The notes: generated from the letters alone by a model not told the origin. A stretch of DNA of 33,030 nucleotides from an uncultured Erysipelotrichaceae bacterium (GCA_902778375.1 CACYXJ010000024.1:1-33030); one strand, 5' to 3'; counted from the first letter of the stretch, positions 1 through 7,443 are shown. Translations and numbers: made by a program.

Positions 1-357
1 TTCATCCCGCGAAAAACACAGGTCGCACCGGTCGAAATACACCTGCATGAGATACTGCATCTCTCGAGCCGAAAGCTCCATGGCTTCTCCGAACCGCAGG
101 CATTCCTCCCGTTTTGACGGGATATGCCTTCCTGTCCGCCAGTAGCGGATTTTTAGAATATCTGACTGGTCCGGAGTCCTTCCGTACATTCGCGTAAAGA
201 TCAGGGCATCAAGCTCCGCTTTGCCCGAAATTTCGTGCTTTTCCATAAAGCGCGAAGCCATCCCGTCAAGCCATAGCTTCTCCGGTCTCGTGTTCCGGCT
301 TTCCCTGATGCAGGCGTCAGCAAGCTTCAAGATTTCGTTCTTTTCTGTATCATTCAT
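1..357 (-). CDS. small hypothetical protein, partial (3' end outside window)
   Basis: Alternative start inside the frame above: ATG at 357 opens a charged, helical sequence (begins MNDTEKNEILKLADACI) of at least 119 residues, with no stop before the window edge. Its start overlaps by four bases (ATGA) the stop of the membrane-protein fragment at 354, the usual sign of translational coupling, so it was probably the last gene of that operon. The stretch around residues 70-105 (R.G..IPSKREECLRFGEAM) resembles small helix-turn-helix-like segments in Firmicutes proteins, with a basic region followed by two short helices. I do not recognise a named family, and no function is claimed. Confidence 0.55.
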   Translation of the reverse strand, partial: MNDTEKNEILKLADACIRESRNTRPEKLWLDGMASRFMEKHEISGKAELDALIFTRMYGRTPDQSDILKIRYWRTGRHIPSKREECLRFGEAMELSAREMQYLMQVYFDRCDLCFSRDE

Positions 358-798
358 ATCTTCAGCGCCTTTCCCGAAGCGATTGCCGCTATGATACCCG
401 GAATGATCCAGCTCATCATCATTGTAAATGGCAGTGACGAGAAGCCCATGCGCGGTGCCGCAAGTGCAAGAACAACCAGCTGCGTCAGCATGGAAATGAT
501 TCCGTGCCTGGCGGATGCATTCCCGCAGGACAACGGTTCCGTATCCTTTTCTTCGCACCCTTGAAACGACCCGGCCGATCTGAACAGTCAGCGGATCATC
601 GTTTTTCACAAACAGGCGGGCATATGTAAAGATCCCTTCCTCATCGCCCAGCCAGATGTGCAGACTGCGGGGATCGATGCCGTCGATATCCTGATAGATA
701 CAGTTCTGCTCGACAACAAATACTTCCGAACGCAGGCGCAGGATCTCATACAGTTCTTCTGCAGTCAGCATGGAAAATGTCTTTACGGTTACATTCAT
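1..798 (-). CDS. ElaA-type GNAT acetyltransferase N-terminus in a chimeric open frame (runs off left edge)
   Basis: Read by hand on the minus strand from an ATG at 798. Residues 1-106 match the ElaA branch of GNAT N-acetyltransferases: the VFVVEQNCIYQDIDG block (residues 26-40) is the family hallmark, followed by IGRVV (74-78) and an acetyl-CoA loop R.KGYGT (82-88). Family members are about 150 residues and end with an AQ...FYE..GF and a DGIPH block. Both are missing here. After about residue 106 (position 481) the frame becomes Cys/Gly/His-rich sequence with no acetyltransferase character, yet it stays open, enters the next gene in frame at 357 and leaves the window. ElaA is therefore truncated and very likely inactive. 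A caller may report the whole 1-798 frame as one gene; I read it as a chimera. Substrate unknown. Confidence 0.6.
   Translation of the reverse strand, partial: MNVTVKTFSMLTAEELYEILRLRSEVFVVEQNCIYQDIDGIDPRSLHIWLGDEEGIFTYARLFVKNDDPLTVQIGRVVSRVRRKGYGTVVLRECIRQARNHFHADAAGCSCTCGTAHGLLVTAIYNDDELDHSGYHSGNRFGKGAEDMNDTEKNEILKLADACIRESRNTRPEKLWLDGMASRFMEKHEISGKAELDALIFTRMYGRTPDQSDILKIRYWRTGRHIPSKREECLRFGEAMELSAREMQYLMQVYFDRCDLCFSRDE
354..482 (-). pseudogene. 3' remnant of a membrane-protein gene
   Basis: In a different frame from ElaA, 482-354 encodes two strongly hydrophobic stretches (QLVVLALAAP and a segment with WIIPGIIAAIA) ending in K-A-L-K-I and TGA at 356-354. The ATGA overlap with the following gene argues that this frame, rather than the ElaA frame, was the native one here. 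The frame stays open a little further upstream, to about 570, but there it overlaps well-conserved ElaA sequence. Only about 43 residues clearly belong to it and no start codon of its own is visible. I cannot assign a family. Confidence 0.5.
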
Positions 799-833
799 CT
801 GATTTGTGCTCTTTCTTTTTTTTACTATTTTTC

Positions 834-862
834 ATTGTATGAAATAACCGGAGCCAAGACAA
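834..862 (-). promoter_or_regulatory. sigma-A promoter of the elaA-like gene
   Basis: On the minus strand TTGTCT (862-857), a 17-base spacer and TACAAT (839-834), about 35 bases before the ATG at 798. Confidence 0.5.
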
Positions 863-872
863 TTGTTACACA

Positions 873-881
873 TGCTAGAAT
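873..881 (+). promoter_or_regulatory. extended -10 promoter of the ROK kinase
   Basis: TGC directly before TAGAAT (876-881), an extended -10 element. No good -35 is seen 17 bases upstream. The start codon follows at 897 after a GGAG site. The promoter is divergent from that of the elaA-like gene. Confidence 0.4.
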
Positions 882-896
882 AAAACCGGAGAAATT

Positions 897-1838
897 ATGA
901 ATATACTTGCATTTGATTTCGGCGGTACCTTTGTCAAATACTGCCTGGTAAATGAAAAAGCGGAAATGCGTGAATACGGCAAGCTTCCGGCACCGGTTTC
1001 AGGCCGCGAAGCGTTTCTTGACCTGATCACGGATCTGTACCGGCAGTATCCGTATGCGGACGGAATCGCCGTTTCGATGCCCGGCGTGATCGACAGTGAA
1101 AGCGGCAGGATCCTACTGGTTGCTCTCTATCCTGAAATGAACGGTGAAAACCTGTATGACCTTCTGAAGGAAAAGATCCCGGTCCCGGTCAGTGTGGAGA
1201 ACGACGGCAAGGCGGCAATTCTCGCCGAAGCCTGGAAAGGTTCGCTGGCAGGTGTCAGGGACGCGGCCTGTGTCCTGCTTGGCAGCGGTATCGGCGGCGG
1301 CATCATCATGGATTCGAAACTGCAGAAAGGAGCCGGTTTCGCAGCCGGTGAAATCAGCAACATGATGATCATGCCCGGACAGTATGACAAAACCAATGCC
1401 CTCTGCTACGATGCCAGCATGACCGGATTCCTCAAAGCTGTCGCCCGGGCGAAAGATATGGATCCAGCCCTTTTTGAAACATCCGGCAACGCCTCGTCCA
1501 GTGAAAAACGGATCACCGGCATGGATGTGTTCCGCTGGCTTGAGGAAGAAGATGAGGAAACTTCTGCCGTCTACCGGACATGGATCAGAAAACTTGGCTG
1601 GCTGCTGTTCAATCTCAAGCTTGTCATCTCGCCGGAAAAGATTGTGATCGGCGGCGGTGTTTCCCGCAACCGGCGTTTCATTACCGACCTGCAGGAAGAA
1701 TATCAGAGAATCGCTTCCGTACTCGGAGAAGACATGCCGGAGACAGTCATCGATGTCTGCCGTTATGAAGCTGACGCCAACCTGCTTGGCGCTGTATATA
1801 ACTGGCTGCAGATGCATCAGAAAAAGGAACTGCTTTGA
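897..1838 (+). CDS. ROK family sugar kinase, zinc-motif-less (BglK-like)
   Basis: 313 residues. Cytoplasmic ATP-dependent sugar kinase fold: phosphate loop DFGGT (residues 7-11), catalytic base in the E-N-D triad (101-103), and nucleotide-site glycines (LGSGIGGGI, GGGVSRN). The zinc-binding GH and CxCG..GC motif of ROK glucokinases and fructokinases is absent: the site reads GEISN and is followed by a single Cys. This is also the state in Listeria-type beta-glucoside kinases as I remember them, so a disaccharide or glycoside substrate is possible. There is no DNA-binding N-terminus, so it is not a NagC/XylR-type repressor. It converges on a PTS transporter gene, suggesting shared sugar use. 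GGAG ribosome binding site 6 bases before ATG. Family sure, substrate inferred. Confidence 0.85.
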   Translation: MNILAFDFGGTFVKYCLVNEKAEMREYGKLPAPVSGREAFLDLITDLYRQYPYADGIAVSMPGVIDSESGRILLVALYPEMNGENLYDLLKEKIPVPVSVENDGKAAILAEAWKGSLAGVRDAACVLLGSGIGGGIIMDSKLQKGAGFAAGEISNMMIMPGQYDKTNALCYDASMTGFLKAVARAKDMDPALFETSGNASSSEKRITGMDVFRWLEEEDEETSAVYRTWIRKLGWLLFNLKLVISPEKIVIGGGVSRNRRFITDLQEEYQRIASVLGEDMPETVIDVCRYEADANLLGAVYNWLQMHQKKELL

Positions 1839-1854
1839 ACCGCAGTTCCTTTTC
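1821..1854. terminator. bidirectional terminator between ROK kinase and PTS genes
   Basis: Twelve-base-pair stem, AAAAGGAACTGC (1822-1833) with GCAGTTCCTTTT (1842-1853). The loop contains the kinase stop codon. T-runs occur on both strands, so it serves both convergent genes. Confidence 0.85.
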
Positions 1855-1874
1855 AGTTGTCATGCGTTTTGTTT

Positions 1875-3719
1875 TCAGGCTGCCTTGGCCACATCCGGCA
1901 GGTCGTTTCCGTTCGTCAGGACGACGATAACGGTATCGGAGTAACCGGCTTTTTTGATTTCCGACCTGTCAAAGGTCAGAAGCTTGTCTCCCTTTTCGAT
2001 CTTCTGTCCCTGTTCGACATAGGATTCGAAACCTTTGCCGTCCATGTTTACAGTATCGATACCGACATGTACCAGTACCTCGATGCCGTCATTGCTGGCA
2101 AGACCGACAGCATGTTTTGTCGGGAACACCATGATTACCTCGCCGTCAAACGGCGCGTATACCGTTTCCCCTTCAGGAATGATGCCGACGGAGGGACCCA
2201 TGGTTTCAGCAGCGAACATCGGATCGGCGATTTCCGATGCGGGAATGATTCTGCCGGCTACCGGCTGGACGACATTGCCCTTTCCGGTCGTAAATGCATT
2301 TTCTTCCGGAACAGTCGTTACGACAGGTGCGGCATCTTCCGGATCTTCACGCCAGAGAACGAATGTCAGGGCGAATGCGATACCGCCGGCAATTGCCAGC
2401 ATGACGGTATAGCCGAAGTAGTTGTTGATGATCAGATAGCCGGGAATACCGGTGACACCGTTGGCATGGGCGCCGAGCTTGGTGATCGCGCCGAACAGAG
2501 AACCAGCCGCACCGCCGATCGCAGCATAGATGAACGGCTTCATGAAGCGCAGGTTGACACCGAAGATCGCCGGTTCGGTAATACCCAGCGATGCCGACAG
2601 GGAAGACGGGATGGCAATAGCCTTTGTCTTCTGGTTTCTGGCTTTCAGACCGACTGCGAGACACGCGCCGAACTGGGCGAAGTTGGCAGCGGAAGCAATC
2701 GGCATCCAGGTGTTCAGGGCACCGGCTCCGAGCATGCCGAGTTCGATCGTGTTGTACATATGATGCAGGCCCATAACAACTGTGACCGGATAGACCGCAC
2801 CCATGACACAGGCACCGATCGGGTTGGCCACCAGCGTTGTTGCGAAGTTAAGAACGATCGTTTCCAGACCCGAGAAGATCGGACCGATGACCATGAATGT
2901 CAGGAGAGCTGTCACCAGAACGGTTGTCAGCGGTGTGACAAACAGATCGATCATTTCCGGTACATGGGCATGGAGCCACTTTTCGACCTTGCACATCAGC
3001 CAGATGGCGATGACGACCGGAATGACATGTCCCTGATAGCCGAGCTGGTTGATCTGGCCGAGGACATAGTTGCCGATCTTGATTCCTTCGCCGAACAGAT
3101 ACCAGACACCATAGCCGTTGGCTGCGTTCCAGCCGTTGGTCAGGGCCGGATGCACCATCATCAGACCGATGACAGCGCCGAGGAATTCATTGCCGCCGAA
3201 CACTTTCGTGGCACTGATTGCCACCAGCACCGGCAGGAATGCGAAAGCAGTATTTGCGGCCATGTCCAGGAAACCGAACCATGCGGAATCATGGAAGGTC
3301 GGGATGGCGTTGCCGAGTGCTTCGACAAGACCCATCATCAGACCGGCGGCGACGATTGCCGGCAGGATCGGGACGAATACGTCGCCGAGTGTCTTTACCA
3401 GCCGTTTCCACCACGGCATGTTGGCCGCGGCCGCTGCTTTGACATCATCTTTGGTGCCGGCGGAAACACCGCTGACATCAAGGAATTCTTCATATACCTT
3501 GTTGACGGTTCCGGTTCCGATAATGATCTGCAGCTGACCGTTTGACGAGAAAACACCCTGTACTCCGTCGGTGTTTTCCAGTGCCTTGACATCGACCTTG
3601 CTGTTGTCAACGATCGCAAGACGAAGTCTTGTGGCACAGTGTGCGGCAGAGGCGATATTGTCTTTTCCGCCAAGATGACTGAAAATCTCTTCTGCGCACT
3701 TGCGATAATCCAAAGCCAT
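1875..3719 (-). CDS. PTS sugar transporter EIIBCA, glucose superfamily (sucrose/trehalose/beta-glucoside type)
   Basis: 614 residues; imports and phosphorylates a sugar using HPr-phosphate. EIIB domain 1-85 with phospho-Cys28 (AAHCATRLR). EIIC membrane domain about 105-450 with the G-I-T-E-P-A-I-F-G-V-N-L-R signature. Fused EIIA domain about 475-614 with the paired histidines His536 and His551 (VLVHVGIDTV; His551 is the phosphorylated one by family analogy). The NLR.MKPF variant of the EIIC signature is more like sucrose/trehalose permeases than BglF, while the EIIBCA domain order is typical of BglF/BglP. I therefore leave the sugar open. GGGG ribosome binding site 5 bases before ATG. A promoter and several inverted repeats precede it. 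No BglG-type antiterminator gene is present nearby. Confidence 0.9.
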   Translation of the reverse strand: MALDYRKCAEEIFSHLGGKDNIASAAHCATRLRLAIVDNSKVDVKALENTDGVQGVFSSNGQLQIIIGTGTVNKVYEEFLDVSGVSAGTKDDVKAAAAANMPWWKRLVKTLGDVFVPILPAIVAAGLMMGLVEALGNAIPTFHDSAWFGFLDMAANTAFAFLPVLVAISATKVFGGNEFLGAVIGLMMVHPALTNGWNAANGYGVWYLFGEGIKIGNYVLGQINQLGYQGHVIPVVIAIWLMCKVEKWLHAHVPEMIDLFVTPLTTVLVTALLTFMVIGPIFSGLETIVLNFATTLVANPIGACVMGAVYPVTVVMGLHHMYNTIELGMLGAGALNTWMPIASAANFAQFGACLAVGLKARNQKTKAIAIPSSLSASLGITEPAIFGVNLRFMKPFIYAAIGGAAGSLFGAITKLGAHANGVTGIPGYLIINNYFGYTVMLAIAGGIAFALTFVLWREDPEDAAPVVTTVPEENAFTTGKGNVVQPVAGRIIPASEIADPMFAAETMGPSVGIIPEGETVYAPFDGEVIMVFPTKHAVGLASNDGIEVLVHVGIDTVNMDGKGFESYVEQGQKIEKGDKLLTFDRSEIKKAGYSDTVIVVLTNGNDLPDVAKAA

Positions 3720-3732
3720 ATTATCCCCTTTC

Positions 3733-3751
3733 TCACGTCCGTAAGACGTGA
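3733..3751 (-). repeat. inverted repeat in PTS 5' leader, next to the ribosome binding site
   Basis: TCACGTC (3733-3739), 5-base loop, GACGTGA (3745-3751). It forms a hairpin a few bases upstream of the Shine-Dalgarno site in the mRNA, or could be an operator. Confidence 0.45.
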
Positions 3752-3771
3752 CTGAGCAGTATTTCAGAGCG

Positions 3772-3794
3772 GCGCATAGTTATGAATTATGTGC
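3772..3794 (-). promoter_or_regulatory. operator-like imperfect palindrome in PTS leader
   Basis: GCGCATA (3772-3778) and TATGTGC (3788-3794), one mismatch, nine bases between the arms. It sits between the putative start of transcription and the gene. Regulator unknown. Confidence 0.35.
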
Positions 3795-3799
3795 TTTCA

Positions 3800-3815
3800 G
3801 CAGATCCGTATCTGC
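3800..3815 (-). repeat. short hairpin in PTS leader
   Basis: GCAGAT, 4-base loop, ATCTGC. It lies just downstream of the putative -10. It does not match the ribonucleic antiterminator consensus of LicT/SacY targets that I know. Confidence 0.4.
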
Positions 3816-3833
3816 CCAGTTGAATATGACCAC

Positions 3834-3842
3834 AGTATACCA
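3834..3842 (-). promoter_or_regulatory. extended -10 promoter of PTS gene
   Basis: On the minus strand TGG followed by TATACT (3839-3834). The -35 is weak (TTCAAC, 17 bases upstream). Confidence 0.5.
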
Positions 3843-3875
3843 TGGCCGCTATATTGGTTGAAATGATATACAGTG

Positions 3876-3913
3876 GAAAATAAAAAACTGCACTTCCTAT
3901 CCGGTCTGTGCAG
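3876..3913 (-). terminator. terminator of the S1-domain gene
   Basis: Stem CTGCAC (3913-3908) with GTGCAG (3893-3888), followed on the minus strand by TTTTTTATTTT. The 14-base loop contains the stop codon of the gene. Confidence 0.65.
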
Positions 3914-4277
3914 TATCTTTTCCGGCAAGTGCCTCATTGATCCATTCAGGCATTTTGCGGGCGATGGAGCGGAAGCCGATCTTCATCGGCGGCAGCGATG
4001 CCTTCGTCATGACGGGCCGGCGGCGGTTGCGGGTATGGGTGCGCCGTACTGCCTTGAGCGAAAGCTTGGCCTGATTTGAATGGGGATCGAATTCCATGAT
4101 CTTGACTCTGACGGTTTCGCCGACATGAACGAAACGGCTGATATCCCTGACAAATCCGTCGCTGATTTCCGAGATATGGATCAGTCCGGTCGTATGTCCG
4201 TCCAGAGCCACAAATGCTCCGTAGGGCTGGATCCCGGTCACTTTTCCCTCTGCGATCTGTCCTGTTTTATAGTTCAT
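3897..4277 (-). CDS. S1 domain RNA-binding protein (GSP13/YugI/CvfD-like)
   Basis: 126 residues. One S1 RNA-binding domain (about 1-75: G.V.GI.PYGAFV, GLIHISEIS, V.VKI.EFD). It is followed by a basic stretch (RRTHTRNRRRP, about 78-88) and a short conserved tail I-G-F-R-S-I-A-R-K-M-P-E-W-I. This layout is that of the stand-alone ribosome-associated or post-transcriptional regulators GSP13 of Bacillus and CvfD of Streptococcus. Single gene with its own extended -10 promoter and terminator. GGAAGG ribosome binding site. Family assignment is firm; its RNA targets are unknown. Confidence 0.88.
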   Translation of the reverse strand: MNYKTGQIAEGKVTGIQPYGAFVALDGHTTGLIHISEISDGFVRDISRFVHVGETVRVKIMEFDPHSNQAKLSLKAVRRTHTRNRRRPVMTKASLPPMKIGFRSIARKMPEWINEALAGKDTAQTG

Positions 4278-4295
4278 ATAATACCTTCCTACGCA

Positions 4296-4304
4296 AGTAT
4301 ACCA
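4296..4304 (-). promoter_or_regulatory. extended -10 promoter of the S1-domain gene
   Basis: On the minus strand TGG-TATACT (4304-4296), 18 bases before the start codon at 4277. Confidence 0.5.
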
Positions 4305-4318
4305 CGTTAAACGAGTTG

Positions 4319-4327
4319 TGCTATACT
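4319..4327 (+). promoter_or_regulatory. extended -10 promoter of the yuiD-nfu operon
   Basis: TGC-TATACT (4319-4327), 28 bases before the ATG at 4356. A CAGGAG ribosome binding site follows. Divergent from the S1-gene promoter. Confidence 0.5.
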
Positions 4328-4355
4328 ATCTAGGATAAAGTAATCAGGAGTATCT

Positions 4356-4820
4356 ATGTTAGTATCTTGGCGTGTTATGGTACCCTTCTGGTCGGCCCTT
4401 ACAGCTGCGGTGATTGCCCAGCTGCTGAAGCCGGCAATCGCGTACCTGCACACAAAAAAATGGAACTGGTCCCTGGCAAGAGCTGCCGGCGGATTCCCCA
4501 GTTCACACAGCGCTCTTGTATCGGCGCTAGCCCTTTCAGTAGGCATGGTGGAACAGTTCCGTTCCTCTATTTTCGCCGTTACTCTTGCCCTGGCTGTGAT
4601 CGTGATTTACGACGCTGCCAACGTAAGGTATTACAGTGGACAAAACATTAAAGTTACGCAAAAATTAGTTCATGATCTGCAGGAACTGTATCCCGATCTT
4701 CTGGATGATCCCCTGTATGACACGAAACTGAAACCCGTACTCGGGCACCGCTGGTTCGAAGTTTTCGGCGGCATTCTGCTCGGTATCGTTGTTGCCCTGA
4801 TCTTTCATATCAGAGTATAG
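4356..4820 (+). CDS. YuiD-like (DUF212) integral membrane protein, PAP2/haloperoxidase-related
   Basis: 154 residues. Conserved G-F-P-S-S-H-S-A (residues 47-54) and L-G-H-R-W-F-E-V-F-G-G (about 130-140) identify the DUF212 family (B. subtilis YuiD, also annotated as divergent PAP2 or acid phosphatase/vanadium haloperoxidase-related). The paired SH and GH motifs recall phosphatidic-acid-phosphatase active sites, so a lipid phosphatase role is possible but unproven. Hydrophobic segments at about 8-30, 55-85 and 136-152 imply a small membrane protein. Its stop is 14 bases before the NFU gene, so the two are probably co-transcribed. Confidence 0.85.
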   Translation: MLVSWRVMVPFWSALTAAVIAQLLKPAIAYLHTKKWNWSLARAAGGFPSSHSALVSALALSVGMVEQFRSSIFAVTLALAVIVIYDAANVRYYSGQNIKVTQKLVHDLQELYPDLLDDPLYDTKLKPVLGHRWFEVFGGILLGIVVALIFHIRV

Positions 4821-4834
4821 AAAGAAGGAAGTCT

Positions 4835-5146
4835 ATGAGTGAAACTGAAAAAGAAACAAAAAAGCGCAGTCCTGAAGAACAGGCTGCGTATGATGATCTG
4901 GTTGCCCGCATCAACCACACCCTGAACAAACTGCGTCCCTATATCCAGGCTGACGGCGGCGATGTTCACTTTGTGGATTTCGAAGACGGAATCGTCACTG
5001 TATCGATGAGCGGAGCCTGTGCCGGATGCATGGCTCTCAACACTACCCTGAATGACGGCATCGAAGCGCTTCTGATCGACGAAGTCCCGGAAGTCAAGGG
5101 CGTGCAGCTTGAGCAGGCAGACCCTTTCAGCAATTATTACTTCTGA
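4835..5146 (+). CDS. NFU/NifU C-terminal domain Fe-S cluster scaffold protein
   Basis: 103 residues. A single NifU C-terminal domain with the cluster-ligating C-A-G-C (Cys62, Cys65) after the QADGGDV block (38-44). Such proteins carry and deliver Fe-S clusters in the cytosol. The first 20 residues are charged and probably disordered. The start is set by an AAGGAAG site 8 bases upstream. Second gene of the yuiD-nfu pair, followed by two terminator hairpins. No SUF genes are in the window. Confidence 0.92.
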   Translation: MSETEKETKKRSPEEQAAYDDLVARINHTLNKLRPYIQADGGDVHFVDFEDGIVTVSMSGACAGCMALNTTLNDGIEALLIDEVPEVKGVQLEQADPFSNYYF

Positions 5147-5172
5147 ACACGGCAGAAACCGTGTTTTCTTTA
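5146..5172 (+). terminator. terminator after the NFU gene
   Basis: Stem AACACGG (5146-5152) with CCGTGTT (5159-5165), six-base loop, then TTTCTTT. Confidence 0.8.
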
Positions 5173-5186
5173 TATCCGAAGAGATA

Positions 5187-5224
5187 AAATCCGGATTATT
5201 GTCAGAATTCCGGATTTTTTTCTG
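5187..5224 (+). terminator. second hairpin with T-run upstream of glnN
   Basis: AAATCCGG (5187-5194) with CCGGATTT (5210-5217) and a run of T. It backs up the first terminator. The 60 bases after it are very T-rich and hold no gene. Confidence 0.6.
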
Positions 5225-5292
5225 TTTTTTCAAGATATTTTTCAGTTTTTCTCCGGATTTCTGAATTTTTTCATCATTTTCGCGATTATTTT

Positions 5293-5321
5293 TTGATTTT
5301 GTATATTCACAGGAGTATTCT
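5293..5321 (+). promoter_or_regulatory. sigma-A promoter of glnN
   Basis: TTGATT (5293-5298), 17-base spacer, TATTCT (5316-5321). An almost perfect ribosome binding site AAGGAGG (5332-5338) precedes the ATG at 5346, which suggests high expression. No GlnR or TnrA box was recognised. Confidence 0.55.
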
Positions 5322-5345
5322 TGTTCTATACAAGGAGGAAATGTT

Positions 5346-7436
5346 ATGGGAAAGCCTTTTGAAGATTTTGGCAGTCTGGTATTCAGCGAGCAGGAAATGG
5401 AAGACCGCCTGCCGCGTCCGGTTTACCAGTCATGGAAGAAAACCGTTGCCAACGAAAGCACTCTCGACCGTCCCACCGCCGATGCGATTGCCCATGCCAT
5501 GAAACTGTGGGCCATGGAGAAAGGAGCCACGCACTTCACGCACTGGTTCCAGCCGATGACCGGCGGCACAGCAGAAAAACATGATTCCTTTATCGAACCG
5601 GGACCTGCCGGCAACCCGATCGCCCGTTTTTCCGGCAAAATGCTGATCAAGGGCGAACCGGATGCCTCCAGTTTCCCCAGCGGCGGCCTGCGCGCGACTT
5701 TTGAAGCCCGTGGCTATACCTACTGGGATGTGACCAGTCCGGTATTCATCCGCGACAATGTCCTGTGTATCCCGACCGTCTTTGTTTCCTACACCGGTGA
5801 AGCTCTGGACCGTAAGGAACCGCTGATCAAATCGATCGGTGCCCTCTCGCGGGCTGCCACAAGGGTCGTCAACCTCTTCGGCGACAAGGATGTAAAATCC
5901 TGCAATATTTCTGTCGGTCTCGAACAGGAGTACTTCCTGATCGACCGCCGTTATTTCGACAGACGTCTCGACCTGAAGCTGACCGGCCGCACCCTGTTCG
6001 GTGCCCCGGCTCCGAAACGCCAGGAACTGGACGATCATTACTTCGGATCCATTCCGACCCGTGTTTCCGCCTTCATGAAGGAAGTCAACCAGGAACTCTG
6101 GAAGCTTGGCATCTACGCCAAGACCGAACATAACGAAGTCGCTCCCGGTCAGTTCGAACTGGCACCGGTCTTCACCAACGGCAACATCGCTGTCGACCAG
6201 AACCAGATCACCATGGATATTCTGCGCAAGACGGCGGAGAAACACGGTCTGGCCTGTCTGCTGCATGAAAAACCGTTTGAAGGCATCAACGGTTCCGGCA
6301 AGCACGATAATTATTCGATCGTCACCGATGACGGACAGAATCTGTTCTCACCGGGTGAAAAACCGGCGGAAAACATCCGCTTCCTGGTATTCATGTGCGC
6401 ATTCATCAAAGCTGTCGATACCTATCCGGTGCTTCTGAGAATGAGCGCGTCGGATGCCGGCAACGATCACCGTCTGGGTGCCAACGAAGCTCCGCCGGCA
6501 ATCATCTCCGTCTATCTTGGCAACTATATCGAAGATATTCTTTACAGCCTCTATCAGGGTCACAAATCCCAGAAAGGCAAAAACGAGATCCGGGATTTCT
6601 CACCGGTCACAACGCTGTCCTATATTCCCCACGACAACACCGACCGCAACCGTACTTCACCGGTCGCCTTTACCGGCAACAAGTTCGAATTCCGCATGCT
6701 GGGTTCCAGCATGTCTGCCGCATTCCCGAATACCGTCCTGAATGCGATCATGGCTGAATCGCTCAACGAAATCGCCAATCAGCTGGACGGGATCAAATAC
6801 CTGCAGGATATCCGCGAAAAGGCAATCGACATCTGCCGCAACATTATCCACGATCATAAGCGGATCCTGTTCTCCGGCGACGGCTACAGCGAGGAATGGG
6901 TCAAGGAGGCTGCCCGCAGAGGTCTGCCGTCCGTGCGTTCGTTCATCGAGTCCGTCCAGGTTCTCAACGATCCGAAAGTTGTCGGACTCTTCACTTCCCT
7001 GGATATCTATTCCGAGAAGGAACTCTCGGCCAACCGGACAATCCTGGAAGAACGCTACGAAAAGAAGATGGTCATCGAAGTCCGCACCTTGCTGGAAATG
7101 ACCCGCAAGGATGTCCTGCCGGCAATGACAGCGGAGTTCTCATTCAATGCCCGGGCTCTGTCGGCCGCCGACGCTGCAGCTCCGAAGTTTGTCAAGGATC
7201 AGGTCAAAAAACTGTCCGCCCTCATCGACGATACCGCCAAGGCGGTAACTGCTCTGGAAAAAGGATGGCAGAAAGCCGTATCTGCTCCGGACTGCTTCAG
7301 CCGCGGCAAAAACATCTATTATGACGTCACCCCGCTGATGCAGAAACTGCGCGCGCTGATCGATTCCTATGAAGAAATCGCCTCCCGCGAATTCTATCAT
7401 CTGCCGATGTACGAAGAGATGCTGTTCAATCTCTGA
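5346..7436 (+). CDS. glnN: type III glutamine synthetase (GSIII)
   Basis: 696 residues, the usual length for GSIII (about 700). ATP-dependent ligation of ammonia to glutamate in the cytosol. Family blocks are seen in order: the N-terminal G-G-L-R-A-T-F-E-A-R-G block (113-123), L-E-Q-E-Y-F-L-I-D (catalytic-sheet Glu), N-E-V-A-P-G-Q-F-E-L-A-P, F-E-G-I-N-G-S-G-K-H (ammonium/glutamate site) and M-S-A-S-D-A-G-N-D-H-R-L-G. The C-terminal third is the helical GSIII-specific region. Single gene with its own promoter, very strong ribosome binding site and bidirectional terminator. With NrfA at the other end of the window it would assimilate the ammonia made from nitrite; that link is inference. No regulator gene is adjacent. 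Confidence 0.96.
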   Translation: MGKPFEDFGSLVFSEQEMEDRLPRPVYQSWKKTVANESTLDRPTADAIAHAMKLWAMEKGATHFTHWFQPMTGGTAEKHDSFIEPGPAGNPIARFSGKMLIKGEPDASSFPSGGLRATFEARGYTYWDVTSPVFIRDNVLCIPTVFVSYTGEALDRKEPLIKSIGALSRAATRVVNLFGDKDVKSCNISVGLEQEYFLIDRRYFDRRLDLKLTGRTLFGAPAPKRQELDDHYFGSIPTRVSAFMKEVNQELWKLGIYAKTEHNEVAPGQFELAPVFTNGNIAVDQNQITMDILRKTAEKHGLACLLHEKPFEGINGSGKHDNYSIVTDDGQNLFSPGEKPAENIRFLVFMCAFIKAVDTYPVLLRMSASDAGNDHRLGANEAPPAIISVYLGNYIEDILYSLYQGHKSQKGKNEIRDFSPVTTLSYIPHDNTDRNRTSPVAFTGNKFEFRMLGSSMSAAFPNTVLNAIMAESLNEIANQLDGIKYLQDIREKAIDICRNIIHDHKRILFSGDGYSEEWVKEAARRGLPSVRSFIESVQVLNDPKVVGLFTSLDIYSEKELSANRTILEERYEKKMVIEVRTLLEMTRKDVLPAMTAEFSFNARALSAADAAAPKFVKDQVKKLSALIDDTAKAVTALEKGWQKAVSAPDCFSRGKNIYYDVTPLMQKLRALIDSYEEIASREFYHLPMYEEMLFNL

Positions 7437-7443
7437 TATCAAA

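Noticed and set aside
658-900. 80-codon plus-strand frame ending at the ROK start
   Set aside because: Lies opposite the elaA-like gene and its promoter; no ribosome binding site and no similarity recognised.
1857-3545. 562-codon plus-strand open frame
   Set aside because: Shadow of the PTS EIIBCA gene, rich in Cys, His, Asp and Arg as antisense frames are.
3720-3840. LicT/SacY-type antiterminator RNA in the PTS leader
   Set aside because: The hairpins do not match the consensus and there is no overlapping terminator with a T-run.
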